64,000 bases of DNA. It comes from Orbaceae bacterium ESL0721 (GTDB lineage Bacteria > Pseudomonadota > Gammaproteobacteria > Enterobacterales > Orbaceae). Position 1 is the stretch's first letter; the number at the start of each line of letters is the position of its first letter. Where the stretch lies: positions 620,001 through 684,000 of the forward strand of contig JAQTHZ010000002.1 of assembly GCA_029433365.1 (NCBI GenBank), given 5' to 3'. The notes under the pieces are model-generated. The model saw only the letters and a list, made by a program, of their open reading frames with translations. It had not been told where the DNA came from and searched no databases. The position numbers were made by a program, and so were the translations under genes. Positions 52,845 to 61,523 of this stretch are shown in pieces.

Positions 52845-54203
52845 CTATAATAGACCAGATGCGTTTGCATAATTGATCACATCTTCAACCTTTTGTGGGG
52901 CTAAACCGATATAGTTAATCGGATTTAGCCAATCTGCTAATTCAGCTTCGTTTAACTCTTTTTGTAAAATCGGATCTGCTAGTAACTGTTCAGCAAATGG
53001 GCGATTATCCTCAAACGCCTGCATTGCTGACTGATAGACTAGCTTATGAGCATGCTGTTTTCCTAACCCCTTCCCCAACTCAAACATCACCTTTTCAGAC
53101 AGAAGTAGCCCATGTTGAATATCAAGATTATGGCGCATTCTCTCTATATTCACTCTCATCCCTTTTAGAACATTAAGCGCAATCTGTAGTTGTGCTGATA
53201 AGTAGATAGATATTTCGGGTAGAGCAACCCATTCAGCACGCCAGCTCATCGCATCACGCTCATGTTCTACTTTCATGGATTCATGAATAAGCGCAACGCT
53301 TTTTAAAATGGGCGCGGTTAAACTGGCTAATCCTTCAAATGCAGCAGGATTGCGTTTATGGGGCATAGTTGTTGAACCAATTTTTCCATTTGAAAAAGGC
53401 TCTTCAATTTCACCGATTTCTGTTCGCATCAAGTTATAGAGCTCATTACCTATTTTGCCTAATGTGCCGCTAATTAGGGCAACCACTGAGGCATATTCTG
53501 AAAAACGGTCACGTGCTGACTGCCAGCTAATATTGGGTTGATCTAAACCTAAAATTGATAGTGTCTCTTTCTCTACCTCATTACCAAGTTCACCAAATGA
53601 GGCATAGGTACCAATTGCACCATTAATATTGCCGACAAATATGCGTCTTTTAATTTCAGATAACCGCGTTAAATGCCGCACAAATTCATCTAGCCAAACT
53701 GCTAACTTAAATCCGAATGTGGTGGGGAGAGCTTGCATACCGTGCGTTCGCCCTACCATTGGGGTATATTGGTACTTTTTTGCTAGCCGTTTTAGTTCAT
53801 TGGCAATCAATTTACTGTCACGTTCAATGATAGTAAAAGCCTCTTTTAGTTGTAGAACAGTGCCGGTATCAACTACATCTTGGGTAGTAACACCATAATG
53901 GATATACTGACCAGCTTCACCGATCTGTTTTTCTATGGCGTTGATTGTTGGCATTAAGGAGTGTTTGGTTTTAGCTACCTCGTTGGCGATCTCATCAATA
54001 TTTAGTTTTGTGGCATCTGCTTTTTCGGCAATCTGATCAGCTGCCTGTTTAGGAATAATACCGAGCTTTGCTTCTGCTTTTGCTAAAGCAACTTCGATTG
54101 CAACATGCTGTTTTAAACGACTCTCCTCCGACCAGATATTGCGCATCTCCTTTGTGCCAAAGTTATCACCTAAGATTAAAAAATCAATAATATGCGTCGC
54201 CAT
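52845..54203 (-). CDS. Fumarase/aspartase-superfamily lyase, probable S-(2-succino) lyase
   Basis: PurB-like beta-elimination enzyme releasing fumarate. The catalytic signature is GSTTMPHKRNPAAFEGL, the general-acid His segment is VGRTHGMQALPTTFG, and HYGVTTQDVVDTG is the first conserved block. The ATG at 54203 is five bases after AAGGGGT, giving 452 residues. It is not the housekeeping adenylosuccinate lyase by context, since no purine genes are adjacent, and its N-terminus (IIDFLILGDNFGTKEM) differs from E. coli PurB. As first gene of a yxe-like operon it could split N-acetyl-S-(2-succino)cysteine into fumarate and N-acetylcysteine. Alternatives are a muconate cycloisomerase-like or aminopolycarboxylate lyase. 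Confidence 0.85.
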   Translation of the reverse strand: MATHIIDFLILGDNFGTKEMRNIWSEESRLKQHVAIEVALAKAEAKLGIIPKQAADQIAEKADATKLNIDEIANEVAKTKHSLMPTINAIEKQIGEAGQYIHYGVTTQDVVDTGTVLQLKEAFTIIERDSKLIANELKRLAKKYQYTPMVGRTHGMQALPTTFGFKLAVWLDEFVRHLTRLSEIKRRIFVGNINGAIGTYASFGELGNEVEKETLSILGLDQPNISWQSARDRFSEYASVVALISGTLGKIGNELYNLMRTEIGEIEEPFSNGKIGSTTMPHKRNPAAFEGLASLTAPILKSVALIHESMKVEHERDAMSWRAEWVALPEISIYLSAQLQIALNVLKGMRVNIERMRHNLDIQHGLLLSEKVMFELGKGLGKQHAHKLVYQSAMQAFEDNRPFAEQLLADPILQKELNEAELADWLNPINYIGLAPQKVEDVINYANASGLL

Positions 54204-54206
54204 CAT

Positions 54207-54519
54207 TACCCCTTAGTTTAACTTCTTAGCAGAACCATTTTTTAGATCCATTTATTAGAATCATCTATTAAATTTATCTATTAAAACAATTTATCTATTA
54301 AAACAACACACCAAAATATTGGTAACCAAATAAATGGTTATTAAATGCAATATCAACTTTTAAAAAATTTTATAACTGATATTTGATTAGATAAATTTAG
54401 TATAGAGTTTCATAAATTAGCGTCCAATATGATCTGCTTATATTGTTATAACCAAATAGAATATAACTATTTTTTTAATTCAATCTAAAAAAATCTTAAT
54501 AAGAGGAGGTAAAATTGGA
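54207..54519. other. Intergenic region before the T6SS island
   Basis: AT-rich sequence between the divergent yxe-like operon and the small reading frame at 54520. It must contain the operon promoter reading left. I see no hairpin, RNA gene or mobile-element end. Confidence 0.4.
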
Positions 54520-54630
54520 ATGTTTACACATTTTGTAAAACAAATTGACAAGTACCAAGCAGAACAAGATAGCAGCCCAACACCAGATTATGCAATCCAA
54601 CAAAGCAACAACATTAACCCATACGCGTAA
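54520..54630 (+). CDS. Possible 36-residue peptide, or 5' piece of a frameshifted gene
   Basis: An ATG at 54520 follows a strong AGGAGG (54504-54509) and opens a 36-codon frame (MFTHFVKQIDKYQAEQDSS...) ending NPYA. Another frame overlapping its 3' half stays open to 54742, giving a Glu/Arg/Trp-containing tail (EREAVKESWKRWLTN). A single-base shift near 54620 would fuse the two into a protein of about 75 residues. It may therefore be a small T6SS-linked gene broken by a frameshift, or a genuine short peptide. No family is recognised. Confidence 0.4.
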   Translation: MFTHFVKQIDKYQAEQDSSPTPDYAIQQSNNINPYA

Positions 54631-54985
54631 CGAGATTCATAGCCTTGCACTACAAAATCTTCCTTGCGAAGTAAATAGCAACTGTTTCAGACAAGAGCGG
54701 GAAGCTGTAAAAGAGAGTTGGAAGAGATGGTTAACCAATTAACCTCTCCGCCAACATCATTAATAATCTATATTGATAACCTATCTATGTGAAAACCATT
54801 ACCACACTAAACAGTTAACTATACCATTCATTCATTTAAAAAAATTCTTAAAAAATCCCTTAAAAAAGAGTTGCTCTAAACTAAAAAATCGCCTATTTTA
54901 TCGGCTTGCATTAGCGCGCGGTAGCTAATAAATCAACCGTGCCGATAAATAACAATAAAAATTCGTAAAATGAAAAGGAAATAAC

Positions 54986-57442
54986 ATGGATTTTATTAAG
55001 CCGGTGGTGGCGCTAGCTGCGCACAGCAATAGAACTTCGCATAATTCGTACCGTTTAACCATCGATAACCTCGACCCAAATATAAATCTTTCACCGTTCT
55101 CAATTGCTGGCACCGAAACCCTAAACACCCCTTGGCACTATAAAATCACCTTCACCAGCAGCAACCACGCAATTGATATCGATTCAGTGTTGAATCAGCC
55201 AGCCAGTTTAACCTTTGAAGCGCCAGATATTTTAAATCAGCTTAAGCAGATTAAGCAGTTAAGCCAGATAGCAGAGCTTAGCCATCTTGCCAAACCAGAA
55301 AAACCGCGCACCCTTTATGGGGTGATTACTGAATTTAGCCTTATCTCAGTTAGTCGTGATGAGGCGCGCTATGCTGTTACCCTATCATCTCGTCTATCGC
55401 TGCTTAGTAACAGTTTTGGCAGTGCCATTTACCAGAACCAAAGCGTGATTAGTGTGGTCGAGGAGCTGCTACGCAGCCACGGCTATACAGGGATTGATTA
55501 CCGCTTAGCGCTAAAAGATAACTACCCCGTGCGTGAGTTAATCACCCAGTTTCAAGAGAGTGACCTTGAATTTATGCAAAGAGTCCTTGCCGATATTGGG
55601 GTAAATTTCTGGTTTGAGAGCCACGGCAAACACGCCTGTGATGTATTAGTGATAAGTGATGATAACCAGCACTTTGAAGCTGCAGGGCATATCGCCTTTA
55701 AAGCGCCAAGTGGTATGGTTGATGGTCAAAAACCGAGTGTCTGGGATATCAGCTTTGAGAGTCGTGTGGTACCTGAGCTAGTCACAACGAAAGACTACAA
55801 CTACCGAGTAGCAGAATCAAACCAGCAAAGTACAGTTAACAGTGACCCTAAATCGGTCATTACCGCAAAAACTGACTACCGCTATGGTGAGCACTATAAA
55901 AACCTTGGTGATAACGATACCCCCGAGAGCGGCACATGGTATGCCAAAGTGCGCCACGAGGCACATTTAAGTGGTCAGCTTATTATAAAAGGCAAAAGTA
56001 ACGACTATAACCTAAAGGCTGGTCAGCAAATCATCATTGATGGTAGCAGCTTAACTGGTATTGATGAGGGGGTTATTATCGTCTCAACAACAAGTTATGG
56101 TGACCGCAGTAACTCTTATGAGTGTGAATTTACAGCCGTCCCCTATAGCGGACTAAAACCGTACCGCCCAAACCCTAAAACATGGCCGCAAATAAACGGC
56201 ACCTTACCAGCAAGAGTGACCAGCCCTGATGATGACACCTATGGCTATATCGATACAGCAGGTCGCTACCGTGTTAAATTTGATTTTGATTTAAAAAGGT
56301 GGAAGCGGGGGGAGGAGAGTTTATGGCTACGGCTAGCCAAACCCTATGCGGGTGATAGCTACGGCTTTCACTTCCCGCTACTTGATGGCACAGAGGTTGC
56401 TATCGCCTTTAGCGGTGGCAACCCCGACCGCCCCTACATCGCCCATGCGATGCATGACAGCAGCCACCCTGACCATGTAAGCCTTGCGAACAAACACCGC
56501 AATGTGATACGCACCCGAGCTAACAACAAACTGCGGATGGATGATAAGCGGGGTAAAGAGCATATCAAACTTGCCACCGAATATGGCAAAACACAGCTAA
56601 ACCTAGGTCACCTAGTCAACCAAGATAGAGAGCTGCGCGGTGAAGGGTTTGAACTGCGTACTGATGAATGGGGGGCGATTCGGGCAGCTAAAGGGGTGCA
56701 AATTACAACTGCCCCTAAAAAGAGTGCGACCGGTAAGCAGCTTGATATGCAAGAGACCATCAAGCAACTTAAACAGGCATTAGACCTTGCCTACTCATTA
56801 ACAGAGAGCGCCCAAATAGCTGGTGCTGAACCTGCAAAGACAGATGAGCAGCAATCACTCCTATCAAATGTAACTGAACTTAAAGAGCCCACCCTCTCAT
56901 TTTATAGTGATAAAGGTATCGCAAGCTCTACCCCAGAAAACATACAGTTATCAGCGGGGGAGAATGTGATAACCACAGCTAAAAATAGCACCAGCATCAC
57001 CGCCTTTAATAAACTAACGATTGCTGCTGGCAAGATGGTATCACTATTTGTCCATAAACTTGGCATAAAGCTTATTGCTGCTGCTGGCAAAGTGCAGATA
57101 CAGGCACAATCAGATGAGATGGAGCTCACTGCACAAAACAACATATTTATGACCAGTGCCAATAATAAAGTGACCATCAATGCAAAAGAGGAGCTGCTCC
57201 TTTTATGTGGCGGGGCAGGAATTCGCATTAAAGAGGGCAAGATAGAGGAGATAGCACCCCACTCCGTTATACATAAAACATCTAACTTAGTTTATAAAGA
57301 TCGCGAGACAATTACATCACCAATGCCTGTTTTTCCTAAGCCTGAAGAGGAGAAAGATAAGGAAATTTGTCTCTCATGTTTAATTGATGCGGCCAAAGAG
57401 GGGGCAATGGAGATAATCCCAGGAGAAAACAGTGCTAAATGA
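54986..57442 (+). CDS. vgrG: Type VI secretion tip protein VgrG (TssI)
   Basis: Trimeric spike of the T6SS. The 818-residue protein has a gp27-like N-terminal region (about 20-390, including YGVITEFSLISVSRDEARYAV and ITQFQESDLEFMQRVLADIG), the gp5 OB domain (about 405-500, LPARVTSPDDDTYGYIDTAGR), then YIAHAMHDSSHPDHV and a beta-helical gp5 repeat/DUF2345-type needle (about 510-770). The C-terminus (about 790-818) is a short unique tail, suited to loading the adjacent cargo rather than being a toxin. An AAAAGGAAATAAC site precedes the ATG. The DUF4123 gene overlaps its end by 11 bases. Confidence 0.96.
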   Translation: MDFIKPVVALAAHSNRTSHNSYRLTIDNLDPNINLSPFSIAGTETLNTPWHYKITFTSSNHAIDIDSVLNQPASLTFEAPDILNQLKQIKQLSQIAELSHLAKPEKPRTLYGVITEFSLISVSRDEARYAVTLSSRLSLLSNSFGSAIYQNQSVISVVEELLRSHGYTGIDYRLALKDNYPVRELITQFQESDLEFMQRVLADIGVNFWFESHGKHACDVLVISDDNQHFEAAGHIAFKAPSGMVDGQKPSVWDISFESRVVPELVTTKDYNYRVAESNQQSTVNSDPKSVITAKTDYRYGEHYKNLGDNDTPESGTWYAKVRHEAHLSGQLIIKGKSNDYNLKAGQQIIIDGSSLTGIDEGVIIVSTTSYGDRSNSYECEFTAVPYSGLKPYRPNPKTWPQINGTLPARVTSPDDDTYGYIDTAGRYRVKFDFDLKRWKRGEESLWLRLAKPYAGDSYGFHFPLLDGTEVAIAFSGGNPDRPYIAHAMHDSSHPDHVSLANKHRNVIRTRANNKLRMDDKRGKEHIKLATEYGKTQLNLGHLVNQDRELRGEGFELRTDEWGAIRAAKGVQITTAPKKSATGKQLDMQETIKQLKQALDLAYSLTESAQIAGAEPAKTDEQQSLLSNVTELKEPTLSFYSDKGIASSTPENIQLSAGENVITTAKNSTSITAFNKLTIAAGKMVSLFVHKLGIKLIAAAGKVQIQAQSDEMELTAQNNIFMTSANNKVTINAKEELLLLCGGAGIRIKEGKIEEIAPHSVIHKTSNLVYKDRETITSPMPVFPKPEEEKDKEICLSCLIDAAKEGAMEIIPGENSAK
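56171..56182 (-). repeat. TGTTTTAGGGTT copy inside vgrG
   Basis: Exact 12-mer on the minus strand within vgrG, where the plus strand encodes NPKT in RPNPKTWPQ. Confidence 0.75.
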
Positions 57443-57938
57443 ACATATTGCATTTAAAACGATGTTAAATCGCCAAAAAGAGAGTAAACAAACGTTTTCA
57501 CTCTATGCCTTAGTTGATGGTTTAGAGTATGAGCGCCTCTTTAGAGGAGAGATTGAACCAGATGAGACAGCATTACCGCTGTTTATTCAAACTAATAATC
57601 GTGATGTCGCTTTTGCAGGCCCTTGGTTAATTACCATGAACTGTACCGAAGAGATGAAAAATCAGATCATACAATTAGAGCAGACTTATCCATCAGTAAC
57701 GTGGATAATTTCATCGCATCCACTTATGTTAGTTTTTAATCACTTAGAGAGAAAATTACATACAAGAGAGAAAGATAACCGTTATGCATTGTTGCGTTAT
57801 TATGACCCAAGAGTATTACATAAACTGGCTAACTCATTTACTAAAAAAGAGCGAGAAATTTTTACACTCAATATTGACGAGTGGATTTACAGCTACAACA
57901 ACCACTATTACTCATTTAAGAGAGGAGTTTTATTATGA
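57432..57938 (+). CDS. DUF4123 T6SS effector chaperone (Tap/TEC)
   Basis: Adaptor that loads an effector onto VgrG. The 168-residue protein starts with GTG at 57432, six bases after AGGAG, inside the end of vgrG. Family features are FSLYALVDGLEYERLF near the N-terminus, GPWLI, and RYALLRYYDPRVL. In Pseudomonas aeruginosa the DUF4123 protein TecT is the chaperone of the Tox-REase-5 effector TseT, matching the toxins encoded here. The stop overlaps the next start (ATGA). Confidence 0.92.
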   Translation: MLNEHIAFKTMLNRQKESKQTFSLYALVDGLEYERLFRGEIEPDETALPLFIQTNNRDVAFAGPWLITMNCTEEMKNQIIQLEQTYPSVTWIISSHPLMLVFNHLERKLHTREKDNRYALLRYYDPRVLHKLANSFTKKEREIFTLNIDEWIYSYNNHYYSFKRGVLL

Positions 57939-58279
57939 ATTCTACAACAGAACAGATGTGTGAGATGGATACAGAAAAAGATAATGACTATATTTGGAAA
58001 GTGATCCATAAAATTAAGGAAAACAAACATTTTACGTTACCCGAAGAGAGTGATGAAGCGCTATTTAATCGGTTAAAAGAGACTTATAACTACCTAATAA
58101 AATTAGATTTTTTTAAGAAGGATCTGATTGAATCCTTTCTTACTGGTGAAGCAGTGACACCCGGCTACAAGGACAATCCGGTAATAAAAAACTGGATTGA
58201 AGAGGAGAATGAGACACCTGAAAGTCAATATGAGGAGCTACTGATTATTGCCGATAAAAAAGAGAAAGGGTTACTATAA
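57935..58279 (+). CDS. Small acidic protein, possible T6SS co-chaperone
   Basis: A 114-residue, Glu/Lys-rich, probably helical protein with no recognised domain. It overlaps the DUF4123 gene by four bases and has AGGAG upstream, so it is tightly coupled to the chaperone. It is followed nine bases later by the first toxin gene. In the TseT system a co-chaperone acts with the DUF4123 protein; position and size make that role plausible here, but there is no sequence evidence. Confidence 0.7.
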   Translation: MNSTTEQMCEMDTEKDNDYIWKVIHKIKENKHFTLPEESDEALFNRLKETYNYLIKLDFFKKDLIESFLTGEAVTPGYKDNPVIKNWIEEENETPESQYEELLIIADKKEKGLL

Positions 58280-58288
58280 GGAGCAACA

Positions 58289-59386
58289 ATGTTTTTCCCA
58301 TTAATGACCTTTTATGGGCAGCAATCGCTGCTCATGAGTGCATCGGTAGAGAGTTACCGATTAAATCAGGAGGCGAAAACCTACCCATTCGGTTATGAAA
58401 TCGGCTCTACTTCATTTAAACCAATATCATTGGAAGCAATGTTATCTGCCACCCTCTACCCCTCTCATCATACCTACCCCTATCTTCAAGATGGATTAAT
58501 TTATACCCTAATATTACGCGCCTTTAATTCCAAAAAAATCCCCCCACCAGTTAGTGATGAGGTGATTGATTTAACTGATAGTCAGGAGATAGAGCCTGAT
58601 AATGATGCCGCGATAGCGCTGCTCGAGCGGGAGATTGAGCTATTAAAGCAGTACCATATTGATAACTATCAACATGAGTTAAATCTATTAGAGAGTCACG
58701 GATGCTTCCCTTTTCGAGAGGAGCAGCTTAAGGTGCTGCTTGCCGAAAGTAAGAAGCAGTTACGGCTATTAGAGTCGGAGCTTGAGCTTACTAAATTATG
58801 GGCAAAACGCCGTCTATCGCCAGAGGAGCGGGAGTTTATCAAGGCGACAGCGGCAGAGCGGATGGTGGTAATTAAAGAGCCGCAGAGGGGGTGCAGGTGC
58901 TCTATTAAGCCACATATGAGGAAAGAGATATTCCGCCGCAATATGAGCGACCTATCTGCCGACTACCAGACCATCCATACTGAGGAGCGGTGGGAGCGTA
59001 ATATGAATCCTAAGAGCGGAAAGCTCTCAGTGCAGATTAACGAGTGGATATATGAAGGGCCAGCGGGCAGATGTGATTTTGATGGCTGGCTACATGATTT
59101 TTGCATACTGCTGGAGATGAAAGCCAACTATGACTCACTGATGTTTAGCAAGACGAAAATTGATCCAGATACGGGACTAGCAAAGTTAAAAGATATAGGT
59201 AAGGAAAAACTTTATTCTCTTAGAAGACAGGCAGAAAATCACGATAGAATCTGCGCTATGCACCCCAATGCGCGCTGCTGTTGGATATTTATGACAAAAC
59301 TTGCTTACAGCACATTTATTGAACTTATTGATGATTTACCGAACATAACCGCTATTTATGTGCCCCTCAATAAAGATCTACTTTAA
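58289..59386 (+). CDS. T6SS effector with C-terminal Tox-REase-5 nuclease domain, copy 1
   Basis: A 365-residue probable DNase effector. Residues 1-85 form a conserved N-terminal delivery domain (FYGQQSLLMSASVESYRLNQ). Residues about 100-180 are charged helices. The nuclease domain starts near 185, with GCRCSIKPHMR, the acidic residues D263 and D265 in GRCDFDGW, and the restriction-fold motif LLEMKAN (E276-x-K278). Cys residues are unusually frequent (CRC, ARCCW). The last 85 residues differ most between copies. A strong AAGGAG precedes the ATG. The cognate immunity gene follows 12 bases later. Nuclease identity rests on recognising the Tox-REase-5 pattern, not on a search. Confidence 0.85.
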   Translation: MFFPLMTFYGQQSLLMSASVESYRLNQEAKTYPFGYEIGSTSFKPISLEAMLSATLYPSHHTYPYLQDGLIYTLILRAFNSKKIPPPVSDEVIDLTDSQEIEPDNDAAIALLEREIELLKQYHIDNYQHELNLLESHGCFPFREEQLKVLLAESKKQLRLLESELELTKLWAKRRLSPEEREFIKATAAERMVVIKEPQRGCRCSIKPHMRKEIFRRNMSDLSADYQTIHTEERWERNMNPKSGKLSVQINEWIYEGPAGRCDFDGWLHDFCILLEMKANYDSLMFSKTKIDPDTGLAKLKDIGKEKLYSLRRQAENHDRICAMHPNARCCWIFMTKLAYSTFIELIDDLPNITAIYVPLNKDLL

Positions 59387-59398
59387 AAAGGAAATATT

Positions 59399-60148
59399 AT
59401 GCAAATAATGAACAATATTCAATTTGATATTATTATCTATTTACCGAAAACACGCGGTTTCTACTATACGGAGATAGAGAGGCAGCTCGGACTTGCCTTT
59501 AAGGTCTATCAAGAGCAGATAGTGCCAGATGAGAAGATCTATCTATTAAAAAATACCGTTAAAGTAAACGATGATAAGTTAGTTTATGATAAAAATGACT
59601 TTACTGAGTTTGGTACCAAGAAGATCACTTCAGCTTGGAAACAGATCGAGAAACAAGGAGATACAATGATATCTTTTACTGACGGTTCTCAAGAGGAGAT
59701 AAGTTTAGTTATCAACTATACTGCGATGAAGTATTTTATGCCAGAAGAACATATTAAATCTAAAATTAGCTTTTTCCTGACAAAACCAAACAACGGAGAA
59801 ACAGTCAAGCAGGTTATCAACTTTGTGACTGGGCTTGCCACGGTTTTTAGTGATAATTATATCACAATTATGCTTGACTCTAGATTTAATCGACCAGACT
59901 ATCTATTTCGTAATCGGATTGGCTGTTCATTAATCGCCTATATTCCGGCTCCGCTACAGGCATATGACTTCCCTGAAGCCCATAAGCTGATCCCGATTCA
60001 TAATCGAGAGGGCAAACAGGTTGGCACGGTCATTGTCTCACTCGATCACTTCCCTAATAAAAAAAATGTCGAAGATGTGAAAACCATCAACCGACTTGAT
60101 TTAAGGCTGCGTGAATTAAAACTACTGCCAAAAACGTTGGATCTATAA
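59399..60148 (+). CDS. Imm52-like immunity protein, copy 1
   Basis: A 249-residue protein, the probable antidote of toxin copy 1. Its family (Imm52) is known to occur with Tox-REase-5 toxins. The N-terminus reads FYYTEIERQLGLAFKVYQ and the C-terminal 55 residues (from CSLIAYIPAPLQAYDFPEAH to LRLRELKLLPKTLDL) are almost identical in all three copies. The middle (about 90-180) is variable, which suggests that toxin recognition lies there. There is no signal peptide, so it acts in the cytoplasm, where a DNase must be neutralised. Confidence 0.85.
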   Translation: MQIMNNIQFDIIIYLPKTRGFYYTEIERQLGLAFKVYQEQIVPDEKIYLLKNTVKVNDDKLVYDKNDFTEFGTKKITSAWKQIEKQGDTMISFTDGSQEEISLVINYTAMKYFMPEEHIKSKISFFLTKPNNGETVKQVINFVTGLATVFSDNYITIMLDSRFNRPDYLFRNRIGCSLIAYIPAPLQAYDFPEAHKLIPIHNREGKQVGTVIVSLDHFPNKKNVEDVKTINRLDLRLRELKLLPKTLDL

Positions 60149-60154
60149 CTTATT

Positions 60155-60189
60155 AAACTGCTTTTACTTTTAAAAGCAGTTTTTTTATA
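60155..60189 (+). terminator. Terminator after immunity gene 1
   Basis: AAACTGCTTTTA (60155-60166), loop CTTT, TAAAAGCAGTTT (60171-60182) and further T residues. The same stem recurs after immunity genes 2 and 3. Confidence 0.93.
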
Positions 60190-60207
60190 AACAAGTTATT
60201 GCAAATT

Positions 60208-60219
60208 TGTTTTAGGGTT
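60208..60219 (+). repeat. TGTTTTAGGGTT copy between cassettes 1 and 2
   Basis: Exact 12-mer, 20 bases downstream of the terminator T tract and about 190 bases before toxin copy 2. Confidence 0.8.
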
Positions 60220-60411
60220 TGGGTTGTTTAAATCAAAATTGATAAAAATGGATATTGTTTCACTTTTCATAACCATAAAATCACAATCCCCCAACAATAA
60301 ATTGATGTTTTTTAATCTTATTCTTAATCATCTTGTATAACTTATGGTAAACTTTTGCGGCTAAAAAATCGTGTTATAAATAGACAATAAAAACGACTAT
60401 AAGGAGCAACA

Positions 60412-61509
60412 ATGTATTTTCCATTACTCTCATTTTATGGGCAGCAGTCGCTGCTCATGGGTGCATCGGTAGCGAGTTATCGATTAAATCAGGAGGCAAA
60501 AACCTACCCATTTGGTTATGAGATGAGTTTCCCGTTAGTTAACCAAACATTATTGGAAGCAATGTTACCTACCACCCTCTACCCCTCTCATCATACCTAC
60601 CCCTATCTTCAAGACGGATTAATTTATATCCTAATATTACGCGCCTTTAATTCCAAAAAAATCCCCCCACTAGCTAGTGATGAGGTGGTTGATTTAACTG
60701 ATAGTCAGGAGATAGAGCCTGATAGTGATGAGGCGATAGCGCTGCTCGAGCGTGAGATTGAGCTATTAAAGCAGTACCATATTGACAACTATCAAGATAG
60801 GTTAGAGCAGTTAGAGAGTCACGGATGTTTTCCTTTTAAAGAGCAGGAGTATAGGGAGCTGCTTGCTGAAAGTAAGAAGCAGTTACGGCTATTAGAGTCG
60901 GAGCTTGAGCTTACTAAATTATGGGCAAAGCGGCGTCTATCGCCAGAGGAGCGGGAGTTTATTAAGGCGACGGCGGCAGAGCGAATGGTGGTGATTAAAG
61001 AGCCGCAGAGGGGGTGCCGATGCTCTATTAAACCGCATATGAGGAGAGAGATATTCCGCCGCAATATGAGCGACCTATCTGCCGACTACCAGACCATCCA
61101 TACTGAGGAGCGGTGGGAGCGTAATATCAACCCTAAGAGCGGTAAGGTATCAGTGCAGATTAACGAGTGGATATATGAAGGACCAGCGGGCAGATGTGAT
61201 TTTGATGGCTGGCTACATGACTTTTGTATCCTGCTTGAGATGAAAGCCAACTATGACTCACTGATGTTTAGTAAATCAAAAATTAATCCAAATACTGGAC
61301 TACCTGAGTTAAAAAGGGTAGGCGATGAAAAACTCGATTCTTTTAGAAAACAGGCAAAAAATCACCATAGAATCTGCGCTACGCACCCTAATGCCCGCTG
61401 CTGTTGGATATTTATGACTAAACTTGCTTACATTAAATTTCTTGATGTAATAAAGGACTTCCCAACAATATCTGCCATCTATGTGCCCCTCAATAAAGAT
61501 CTACTTTAA
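60412..61509 (+). CDS. T6SS effector with C-terminal Tox-REase-5 nuclease domain, copy 2
   Basis: A full-length paralogue of copy 1, also 365 residues. It retains the N-terminal delivery domain (FYGQQSLLMGASVASYRLNQ), the helical linker, and the catalytic GRCDFDGW and LLEMKAN. The helical stretch 125-150 and the last 80 residues are the most diverged parts. An intact AAGGAG site lies upstream. Because it keeps the delivery region it should be secretable, unlike the orphan copies that follow. Confidence 0.85.
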   Translation: MYFPLLSFYGQQSLLMGASVASYRLNQEAKTYPFGYEMSFPLVNQTLLEAMLPTTLYPSHHTYPYLQDGLIYILILRAFNSKKIPPLASDEVVDLTDSQEIEPDSDEAIALLEREIELLKQYHIDNYQDRLEQLESHGCFPFKEQEYRELLAESKKQLRLLESELELTKLWAKRRLSPEEREFIKATAAERMVVIKEPQRGCRCSIKPHMRREIFRRNMSDLSADYQTIHTEERWERNINPKSGKVSVQINEWIYEGPAGRCDFDGWLHDFCILLEMKANYDSLMFSKSKINPNTGLPELKRVGDEKLDSFRKQAKNHHRICATHPNARCCWIFMTKLAYIKFLDVIKDFPTISAIYVPLNKDLL

Positions 61510-61523
61510 AAAAAGGAAAGATT

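Noticed and set aside
52845-54203. Housekeeping adenylosuccinate lyase (purB)
   Set aside because: The operon context and N-terminus do not fit, although the superfamily signature is shared; not fully excluded without a genome search.
54545-54742. Stand-alone 65-residue gene starting at TTG
   Set aside because: The TTG has no ribosome binding site, while a strong site serves a different frame just upstream; treated as a possible 3' part of a frameshifted gene instead.
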